Origin: Bos javanicus
Taxonomy: Eukaryota > Chordata > Mammalia > Artiodactyla > Bovidae
Direction: 5' to 3'
Length of the DNA: 64,000 nt
Assembly: GCF_032452875.1 (NCBI RefSeq)
Contig: NW_026893641.1
Location: 620,001 to 684,000, forward strand
Positions 56,125 to 64,000 of this stretch are shown here, piece after piece. Numbering within the stretch: the first letter of the stretch is position 1; each line of letters begins with the position of its first letter. The notes under the pieces are model-generated. The model was not told the DNA's origin. It ran no database searches and saw nothing but the letters and a program-made list of their open reading frames with translations. The position numbers were made by a program, and so were the translations under genes.

Positions 56125-56368
56125 TGATCAGGGCCTGCTGAGCTGCGTGATTACTGTCTGCTCATCTGCTTGACAATTGCCAGCTGAGCTGCACGATTCC
56201 TGCCTGTCATCTGCTTGACAATTGCCACCTGTGCTGCATAATTCCTGCCTGCTCATCTGCTTGATTATTGCCAGCTGAGCAGCATGATTTCTCAGAGCTG
56301 AGTTCCATGATTATTGCCTGACTGATTCCTGCCTACTCAGCTCTTTGTTCATTGCCTCCAGAGGCACA
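56125..56368 (+). repeat. Diverged monomer tract, family B
   Basis: B tract with CCACCTGTGC, CTGCATAATT, TCTCAGAGCTG, GCCTGACTGATTCC and TTGTTCATT, then GACACGAAACATG. Confidence 0.92.
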
Positions 56369-57412
56369 TGATCAGTGTATGACACGAAACATGATCAGCA
56401 CATGATCAGTCACATGATCAATGCATGATAAGCCACGTGATCAGTGCATGATCAATTACGTGATCAGTGCATGATCAGTCATGTGACCAGTACATGGTAG
56501 CTGCGTGATCAGTGCATGATCAGCCACGTGATCAGTGCATGATCAGTCACGTGATCAGTGCATGATCAGCCACGTGATCAGTGCATGATCAGTCACGTGA
56601 TCAGTGCATGATAGCTACGTGATCAGTGCATGATCAGCCACGTGATCAGTGCATGATAGCCACGTGATCAGTGCATGATCAGCCACGTGATCAGTGCATG
56701 ATAGCCACGTGATCAGTGCATGATCAGTCACGTGATACGTGTGTGATCAGCCACGTGATCAGTGCATGATATCCACGTGATCAGTGCATGATAGCCACGT
56801 GATCAGTGCATGATTAGTCACGTGATCAGTGCATGATCAGTCACGTGATACAGTGTGATCAGCCACGTGATCAGTGCATGATGAGCCACGTGATCAGTGC
56901 ATGATCAATTACGTGATCAGTGCATGATCAGTCACGTGACCAGTACATGTAAGCTACGTGATCATTGCAGGATCAGCCACGTGAGCAGTGCATGATAGCC
57001 ACGTGATCAGTGCATGATCAGTCACGTGATCAGTACCTGATCAGTCACGTGAACAGTGCATGATCATTTACGTGATCTGTGCATGATCAGTCACGTGACC
57101 AGTATATGGTAGCTACGTGATCATTCCATGCCGAGCCACGTGAGCAGTGCATGATAGCCACGTGTTGTGTGCATGATCAGTCACGTGATCAGTGTATGAT
57201 CAGCCACGTGATCAGTGCATGATAGCCACGTGATCAGTGCATGATCAGTTACGTGAGCAGTGTATGATCAGCCACGTGATCAGTGCATGGTCAGACACGT
57301 GAACAGTGTATGATCAGCCACGTGATCAGTGCATGATATCCAAGTGATCAGTGCATGATCATCACGTGATCAGTGTATGATCAGCCACGTGAACAGTGCA
57401 TGCTCAGTCACG

Positions 57413-57662
57413 TGATCAGGGCCTGCTGAGCTGCGTGATTACTGTCTGCTCATCTGCTTGACAATTGCCAGCTGAGCTGCACGATTCCTGCCTGTCATCT
57501 GCTTGACAATTGCCAGCTGTGCTGCGTAATTCCTGCCTGCTCAGCTGCTTGATTATTGCCAGCTGAGCAGCATGATTCCTCACAGCTGAGTTCCATGATT
57601 ATTGCCTGCTGACTTTTGATTCGTGCCTACTCAGCTCTTTGTTTATTGCCTCCAGAGGCACA
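57413..57662 (+). repeat. Diverged monomer tract, family A
   Basis: Full-length A tract with GACTTTTGATT, the form typical of the left domain. The minus-strand frame is shifted here. Confidence 0.92.
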
Positions 57663-58798
57663 TGATCAGTGTATGATAGCAAACATGATCAGCGCATGAT
57701 CAGTCACATGATCAGCGCCATTAAGTCACGTGATCACTACATGATAGTCATGTGATCAGTCCATGCTCAGTCACGGTATCAGTGCATGATCAGCCACGTG
57801 ATCAGTGCATGATCAGCCACGTGATCAGTGCATGATCAGTCACATGATCAGTGCATGATCATCCACGTGATCAGTGCATGATCAGTCATGTGATCAGTGC
57901 ATGATATAGACGTGATCAGTGCATGATCAGTCACGTGATCAGTGCATGATCAGCCACGTGATCAGTGCATGATCAGTCACGTGATCAGTGCATGATCAGC
58001 CACGTGATCAGTGCATGATCAGTCATGTGATCAGTGCATGATATAGACGTGATCAGTGCATGATCAGTCACGTGATCAGTGCATGATAGCCACGTGATCA
58101 GTGCATGATCAGTCACGTGATCAGTGCATGATCAGTCACGTGACCAGTACATGGTAGCTACGTGATCAGTGCATGATCAGCCACGTGATCAGTGCATGAT
58201 AGCCACGTGATCAGTGCATGATCAGTCACGTGATCAGTGCATGATCAGTCACGTGATCAGTACATGGTAGCTACGTGATCATGCATGATCAGCCACGTGA
58301 TCAGTGCATGATAGCCACGTGATCAGTGCATGATCAGTCACGTGATCAGTGCATGATCAGTCACGTGATCAGTGCATGATCAGCCACGTGATCAGTGCAT
58401 GATCAGTCACGTGATCAGTGCATGATCAGCCACGTGATCAGTGCATGATAGCCACGTGATCAGTGCATGATCAGTCACGTGATCAGTGCATGATCAGTCA
58501 CGTGATCAGTGCATGATCAGCCACGTGATCAGTGCATGATCAGCCACGTGATCAGTGCATGATCAGTCACGTGATCAGTGCATGATCAGTCACGTGATCA
58601 GTGCATGATCAGCCACGTGATCAGTGCATGATCAGTCATGTAGTCAGTGCATGATAGCCCGTGATCAGTGCATGATCAGTCACGTGATCAGTGTATGATC
58701 AGCCACGTGATCAGTGCATGATAGCCACGTGATCAGTGCATGATCAGTCACGTGATCAGTGTATGATCAGCCACGTGAACAGTGCATGCTCAGTCACG

Positions 58799-59045
58799 TG
58801 ATCAGGGCCTGCTGAGCTGCGTGATTACTGTCTGCTCATCTGCTTGACAATTGCCAGCTGAGCTGCACGATTCCTGCCTGTCATCTGCTTGACAATTGCC
58901 AGCTGTGCTGCATAATTCCTGCCTGCTCAGCTGCTTGATTATTGCCAGCTGAGCAGCATGATTTCTCACAGCTGAGTTCCATGATTATTGCCTGCTGACT
59001 GATTCGTGCCTACTCAGCTCTTTGTTCATTGCCTCCAGAGGCACA
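58799..59045 (+). repeat. Diverged monomer tract, family B
   Basis: B tract with CCAGCTGTGC, CTGCATAATT, TCTCACAGCTG, GCCTGCTGACTGATTCG and TTGTTCATT, then GACAGCAAACATG and GATAAGCC. It is closest to the 1291 tract among B copies. Confidence 0.92.
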
Positions 59046-60333
59046 TGATCAGTGTATGACAGCAAACATGATCAGCGCATGATCAGTCACATGATCAGTG
59101 CATGATAAGCCACGTGATCAGTGCATGATCAGTCATGTGATCAGTGCATGATCAGTCATGTGATCAGTGCATGATAGCTGCGTGATCAGTGCATGATCAG
59201 CCACGTGATCAGTGCATGATAGCCACGTGATCAGTGCATGATAGCCACGTGATCAGTGCATGATCAGTCACGTGATCAGTGCATGATCAGCCACGTGATC
59301 AGTGCATGATAGCCACGTGATCAGTGCATGATAGCCACGTGATCAGTGCATGATCATTCACGTGATCAGTGCATGATCAGTCACGTGATCGTGTGATCAG
59401 CCACGTGATCAGTGCATGATCAGCCACGTGATCAGTGCATGATCAGTCACGTGATCAGTGCATGATCAGTCACGTGACCAGTACATGGTAGCTACGTGAT
59501 CATTGCATGATCAGCCACGTGATCAGTGCATGATAGCCACGTGATCAGTGCATGATCAGCCACGTGATCAGTGCATGATCAGTCACGTGATCAGTGCATG
59601 ATCAGCCACGTGATCAGTGCATGATAGCCACGTGATCAGTGCATGATAGCCACGTGATCAGTGCATGATCAGCCACGTGATCAGTGCATGATCAGTCACG
59701 TGATCAGTGTGATCAGCCACGTGATCAGTGCATGATCAATTACGTGATCAGTGCATGATCAGTCACGTGACCAGTACATGGTTGCTACGTGATCATTGCA
59801 TGATCAGCCACGTGAGCAGTGCATGATAGCCACGTGATCAGTGCATGATCAGTCACGTGATCAGTGCATGATCAGTCACGTGAACAGTGCATGATCATTT
59901 ACGTGATCAGTGCATGATCAGTCACGTGACCAGTATATGGTAGCTACGTGATCATTCCATGACGAGCCACGTGAGCAGTGCATGATAGCCACGTGATGTG
60001 TGCATGATCAGTTACGTGAGCAGAGTATGATCAGCCACGTGATCAGTGCATGAGTGCCACGTGATCAGTGCATGATATGTCACGTGACAGTGTGTGATCA
60101 GCCACGTGAACAGTGCATGTTCAGCCACGTGATCAGTGCATGATAGCCACGTGATCAGTGCATGATCAGTTACGTGAGCAGTGTATGATCAGCCACGTGA
60201 TCAGTGCATGGTCAGACACGTGAACAGTGTATGATCAGCCACGTGATCAGTGCATGATATCCAAGTGATCAGTGCATGATCATCACGTGATCAGTGTATG
60301 ATCAGCCACGTGAACAGTGCATGCTCAGTCACG

Positions 60334-60584
60334 TGATCAGGGCCTGCTGAGCTGCGTGATTACTGTCTGCTCATCTGCTTGACAATTGCCAGCTGAGCTG
60401 CACGATTCCTGCCTGTCATCTGCTTGACAATTGCCAGCTGTGCTGCGTAATTCCTGCCTGCTCAGCTGCTTGATTATTGCCAGCTGAGCAGCATGATTCC
60501 TCACAGCTGAGTTCCATGATTATTGCCTGCTGACTGTTTGATTCGTGCCTACTCAGCTCTTTGTTTATTGCCTCCAGAGGCACA
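60334..60584 (+). repeat. Diverged monomer tract, family A
   Basis: Full-length A tract with GACTGTTTGATT (frame 60416-60604 open). Its flank is cut short: the next tract begins only 863 bases on, the shortest spacing between full tracts in the window. Confidence 0.93.
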
Positions 60585-61196
60585 TGATCAGTGTATGATA
60601 GCAAACATGATCAGTGCATGATCAGTCACATGATCAGCGCCATTAAGTCACGTGATCACTACATGATAGTCATGTGATCAGTCCATGCTCAGTCACGGTA
60701 TCAGTGCATGATCAGCCACGTGATCAGTGCATGATCAGTCACGTGATCAGTGCATGATCATTTACGTGATCAGTGCATGATCAGTCACGTGATCAGTATA
60801 TGGTAGCTACATGATCATTCCATGACGAGCCACGTGATCAGTGCATGATAGCCACGTGATGTGTGCATGATCAGTCACGTGATCAGTGTATGATCAGCCA
60901 CGTGATCAGTGCATGAGTGCCACGTGATCAGTGCATGATAGTCACGTGACAGTGTGTGATCAGCCACGTGATCAGTGCATGATCAGCCACGTGATCAGTG
61001 CATGATAGCCACGTGATCAGTGCATGATCAGTTACGTGAGCAGTGTATGATCAGCCACGTGATCAGTGCATGGTCAGACACGTGAACAGTGTATGATCAG
61101 CCACGTGATCAGTGCATGATATCCAAGTGATCAGTGCATGATCAATCACGTGATCAGTGTATGATCAGCCACGTGAACAGTGCATGCTCAGTCACG

Positions 61197-61446
61197 TGAT
61201 CAGGGCCTGCTGAGCTGCGTGATTACTGTCTGCTCATCTGCTTGACAATTGCCAGCTGAGCTGCACGATTCCTGCCTGTCATCTGCTTGACAATTGCCAG
61301 CTGTGCTGCATAATTCCTGCCTGCTCAGCTGCTTGATTATTGCCAGCTGAGCAGCATGATTCCTCACAGCTGAGTTCCATGATTATTGCCTGCTGACTTT
61401 TGATTCGTGCCTACTCAGCTCTTTGTTTATTGCCTCCAGAGGCACA
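61197..61446 (+). repeat. Diverged monomer tract, family A
   Basis: A tract with CTGCATAATT and GACTTTTGATT. It differs at both from its duplicate partner at 40611, so either this tract or that one has been changed since the block was copied. Confidence 0.91.
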
Positions 61447-62421
61447 TGATCAGTGTATGATAGCAAACATGATCAGCGCATGATCAGTCACATGATCAGC
61501 GCCATTAAGTCACGTGATCACTACATGATAGTCATGTGATCAGTCCATGCTCAGTCACGGTATCAGTGCATGATCAGCCACGTGATCAGTGCATGATCTG
61601 TCACATGATTAGTGTATGATCATCCACGTGATCAGTGCATGGGCAGTCATGTGATCAGTGCATGATATAGACGTGATCAGTGCATGATCAGTCACGTGAT
61701 CAGTGCATGATAGCCACGTGATCAGTGCATGATCAGTCACCTGATGGGTGTATGATCATTCACGTGACCTGTACATGGTAGCTACATGATCATTGCATGA
61801 TCAGCCACGTGAGTAGTGCATGATAGCCACGTGATCAGTGCATGATCAGTCACGTGATCAGTGCATGATCAGTCATGTGACCAGTACATGGTAGCTGCGT
61901 GATCATGCATGATCAGCCACGTGAGCAGTGCATGATAGCCACGTGATCAGTGCATGATCAGACACGTGATCAGTGCATGATCAGTCACGTGATCAGTGCA
62001 TGATCAGCCACGTGATCAGTGCATGATCAGTCACGTGATCAGTGCATGATCAGCCACGTGATCAGTGCATGATCAGCCACGTGATCAGTGCATGATCAAT
62101 TACGTGATCAGTGCATGATCAGTCACGTGATCAGTACATGGTAGCTACGTGATCATTGCATGATCAGCCACGTGATCAGTGCATGATAGCCACGTGATCA
62201 GTGCATGATCAGCCACGTGATCAGTGCATGATCAGTCACGTGATCAGTGCATGATCAGCCACGTGATCAGTGCATGATAGCCACGTGATCAGTGCATGAC
62301 AATTACGTGATCAGTGCATGATCAGTCACGTGATCAGTGCATGATAGCCACGTGATCAGTGCATGATCAGTCACGTGATCAGTGTGTGATCAGCCACGTG
62401 AACAGTGCATGCTCAGTCACG

Positions 62422-62664
62422 TGATCAGGGCCTGCTGAGCTGCGTGATTACTGTCTGCTCATCTGCTTGACAATTGCCAGCTGAGCTGCACGATTCCTGC
62501 CTGTCATCTGCTTGACAATTGCCACCTGTGCTGCATAATTCCTGCCTGCTCATCTACTTGATTATTGCCAGCTGAGCAGCATGATTTCTCAGAGCTGAGT
62601 TCCATGATTATTGCCTACTGATTCCTGCCTACTCAGCTCTTTGTTCATTGCCTCCAGAGGCACA
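62422..62664 (+). repeat. Diverged monomer tract, family B
   Basis: B tract with CCACCTGTGC, CTGCATAATT, CTCATCTACTTG (private), TCTCAGAGCTG and GCCTACTGATTCC, then GACACAAACATG. It is the partner of the 41837 tract. Confidence 0.92.
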
Positions 62665-63728
62665 TGATCAGTGTATGACACAAACATGATCAGCACATGA
62701 TCAGTCACATGATCAATGCATGATAAGCCACGTGATCAGTGCATGATCAATCACGTGATCAGTGCATGATCAGTCATGTGATCAGTACATGGTAGCTGCG
62801 TGATCAGTGCATGATCAGCCACGTGATCAGTGCATGATCAGTCACGTGATCAGTGCATGATCAGCCACGTGATCAGTGCATGATCAGTCACGTGATCAGT
62901 GCATGATAGCCACGTGATCAGTGCATGATCAGCCACGTGATCAGTGCATGATCAGCCACGTGATCAGTGCATGATAGCCACGTGATCAGTGCATGATCAG
63001 CCACGTGATCAGTGCATGATAGCCACGTGATCAGTGCATGATCAGTCACGTGATCGTGTGTGATCAGCCACGTGATCAGTGCATGATAGCCACGTGATCA
63101 GTGCATGATAGCCACGTGATCAGTGCATGATCAGTCACGTGATCAGTGCATGATCAGTCACGTGATACAGTGTGATCAGCCACGTGATCAGTGCATGATC
63201 AGCCACGTGATCAGTGCATGATCAGCCACGTGATCAGTGCATGATCAGTCACGTGATCAGTGCATGATCAGTCACGTGATCAGTGCATGATCAGCCACGT
63301 GATCAGTGCATGATCAGTCACGTGACCAGTATATGATAGCTTCATGATCATTGCATGACAGCCACGTGATCAGTGCATGATAGCCACGTGATCAGTGCAT
63401 GATCAGTCACGTGATCAGTGTATGATCAGCCACGTGATCAGTGCATGAGTGCCACGTGATCAGTGCATGATAGTCACGTGACAGTGTGTGATCAGCCACG
63501 TGATCAGTGCATGATCAGCCACGTGATCAGTGCATGATAGCCACGTGATCAGTGCATGATCAGTTACGTGAGCAGTGCATGATCAGCCACGTGATCAGTG
63601 CATGATCAGACACGTGATCAGTGTATGATCAGCCACGTGATCAGTGCATGATATCCACGTGATCAGTGCATGATCAGTCACGTGATCAGTGTATGATCAG
63701 CCACGTGAACAGTGCATGATCAGTCACG

Positions 63729-63887
63729 TGATCAGTGCATGCAGAGCTGCGTGATTACTGTCTGCTCATCTGCTTGACAATTGCCAGCTGAGCTGCACGA
63801 TTCCTGCCTGTCATCTGCTTGACAATTGCCAGCTGTGCTGTGTAATTCCTGCCTGATCAGTGCATGATCATTGCCAGCTGATCAGCA
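63729..63887 (+). repeat. Truncated diverged tract T, hybrid form
   Basis: Same core-overwritten middle and TGATTCACG junction as the 43141 copy, 20,588 bases upstream, with CTGTGTAATT in both. The first monomer is rearranged (CATGCAGAGCTGCG). Confidence 0.9.
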
Positions 63888-63919
63888 TGATTCACGTGAA
63901 CAGTGCATGCTCAGTCACG

Positions 63920-64000
63920 TGATCAGGGCCTGCTGAGCTGCGTGATTACTGTCTGCTCATCTGCTTGACAATTGCCAGCTGAGCTGCACGATTCCTGCCT
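63920..64000 (+). repeat. Diverged monomer tract, cut by window end
   Basis: First ~81 bases of a tract, 191 bases after its T partner. Family cannot be read because the markers lie beyond the window. By analogy with the other four T pairs it should be an A tract. Confidence 0.85.

Larger units (their letters stand above)
54902..57412 (+). repeat. Y higher-order unit (A-B), 2.51 kb
   Basis: A-B unit with 1,223 bases from A to B and 1,288 from B to the next A. Its core carries the CACGAGATC variant near 55669, also found at 46589 and 53648. Confidence 0.86.
57413..60333 (+). repeat. Expanded Y unit (A-B), 2.92 kb
   Basis: A tract at 57413 and B tract at 58799 (1,386 apart), then 1,535 bases to the next A. 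The core between them is unusually uniform. A repeated ATGATATAGACG monomer occurs near 57900 and 58040. Confidence 0.82.
1..64000 (+). repeat. Satellite array of ~23-base monomers (whole window)
   Basis: Every part of the window reads as head-to-tail copies of one short unit. Its halves are TGATCAGTGCA (11) and TGATCAGCCACG (12). Frequent variants end GTCACG, or shorten the second half to TGATAGCCACG, giving a 22-base monomer. Each core monomer carries two GATC, one TGCATG and one CACGTG that spans the monomer junction. Orientation is constant. I see no poly-A tail, no recognisable Alu, L1 or LTR sequence, no simple-sequence tract and no non-repeat flank. Known family: it resembles, from memory, the human/ape CER acrocentric satellite, but the dimer here is 46 rather than 48 bases and I cannot align it, so the family name is tentative. 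No gene is present on either strand. Confidence 0.97.
26341..64000 (+). repeat. Higher-order repeat domain with alternating X and Y units
   Basis: The right 37.7 kb is built from two ~2.5-2.7 kb units. X starts with a truncated tract plus an A tract. Y starts with an A tract followed ~1.1-1.2 kb later by a B tract. From B to the next tract the distance is 1376, 1377, 1377 and 1376 bases in four cases. Approximate starts are X 27717, Y 30372, X 32860, X 35467, Y 38008, Y 40611, X 43141, Y' 45821, irregular 49262-54901, Y 54902, Y' 57413, a short 863-base unit at 60334, Y 61197 and X 63729. Confidence 0.88.
60720..64000 (+). repeat. Duplicate of ~40.13-43.41 kb
   Basis: Five markers keep a constant offset to the 40-43 kb region: CATTTACG 60759/40171 (20,588), A anchor 61214/40628 (20,586), B anchor 62439/41854 (20,585), T anchor 63746/43158 (20,588) and A anchor 63937/43349 (20,588). 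The hybrid T tract is shared. The left breakpoint lies within about 60.62-60.76 kb, and the right end is beyond the window. Confidence 0.88.

Noticed and set aside
3525..60604. A 62-codon minus-strand reading frame repeated 15 times, near-identical and cysteine-bearing
   Set aside because: It lies wholly inside the diverged tract, starts with TTG and ends in the same repeat. In nine other full A tracts it is shifted by GACTTTTGATT or GACTTATGATT (one base short) or altered by GACTGATTCG (four bases short). Its similarity between copies follows from homogenisation of the whole unit. There is no promoter, Kozak context or splice signal.
1..64000. CRISPR-like array (short repeats with alternating variants)
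   Set aside because: There are no unique spacers. Variation is in the monomer itself and recurs across the array, and no cas-like gene is present.
1291..64000. The ~250-base tracts as transposon or SINE insertions
   Set aside because: No terminal repeats, target-site duplications, poly-A tail or internal promoter boxes are seen, and the 22-23-base ladder continues through them.
1..64000. CENP-B box, as in alphoid centromere DNA
   Set aside because: The CGGG part of the NTTCGNNNNANNCGGGN motif is not seen next to the ATTCG of the tracts, and the unit is unrelated to a 171-base alpha monomer.
1..64000. Telomeric or subtelomeric repeats
   Set aside because: No TTAGGG-type or degenerate telomere repeat was seen on either strand.
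1..64000. GATC density as a bacterial Dam or replication-origin signal
   Set aside because: GATC is simply part of TGATCA in each monomer. No DnaA boxes, genes or bacterial coding density are present in 64 kb.
1..64000. Sequence collapse or an artificial concatemer
   Set aside because: Ordered higher-order units, linked variants and private changes in almost every tract argue for real array evolution. Assembly errors at single joins (e.g. ~60.7 kb) cannot be excluded.

Overview
The window is satellite DNA from end to end, with no gene, RNA gene, transposon or unrelated sequence in it. The unit is a ~23-base monomer made of two halves, TGATCAGTGCA (11) and TGATCAGCCACG (12). A common 22-base form has TGATAGCCACG as its second half, and a third form has GTCACG instead of GCCACG. 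At that unit length 64 kb holds roughly 2,800 monomers, all in the same orientation. The array runs off both ends of the window. Such a long array, with CpG decay to both CA and TG, suggests the heterochromatin of a eukaryote with CpG methylation, most likely a vertebrate. From memory, the TGATCA/CACGTG-type short satellite with kilobase higher-order units resembles the human/ape CER satellite of acrocentric pericentromeres (48-base unit, chromosomes 14 and 22). The unit here is nearer 46 per dimer, so I hold that at about even odds.

The uniform ladder is interrupted 44 times by a ~250-base tract that at first looks like an insert. It reads on the same ~23-base ladder and aligns to the core monomer (14 of 23 positions in one pair), so I read it as a run of about 11 old, diverged monomers. 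The tracts fall into linked families. A has TTGTTTATT, then CCATTAAG downstream. B has TTGTTCATT, then GATAAGCC downstream. S has about 45 bases deleted. T is truncated after about 160 bases and always sits 191-192 bases before another tract.

Layout: 1-4463 is mixed array with tracts B and A. 4464-18397 is a higher-order domain with a 4.08-4.09 kb unit (order S-A-A). 18398-26340 is the sparsest part, mostly plain core. 26341-64000 is a second domain built from two ~2.5-2.7 kb units, X (T-A) and Y (A-B), in the order X Y X X Y Y X Y', then irregular units, then Y units and the start of another X. Within it 38008-40610 and 40611-43140 are tandem copies with offset 2,603, and ~60.72-64.0 kb repeats ~40.13-43.41 kb at an offset of 20,585-20,588.

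A 62-codon minus-strand frame recurs in 15 A tracts. It opens with TTG and is broken by 1-base and 4-base differences in other A tracts, so I do not regard it as a gene. The points of interest are the structure of the repeat, its CACGTG/TGATCA/TGCATG motif density, and the recombination history recorded in its variants.
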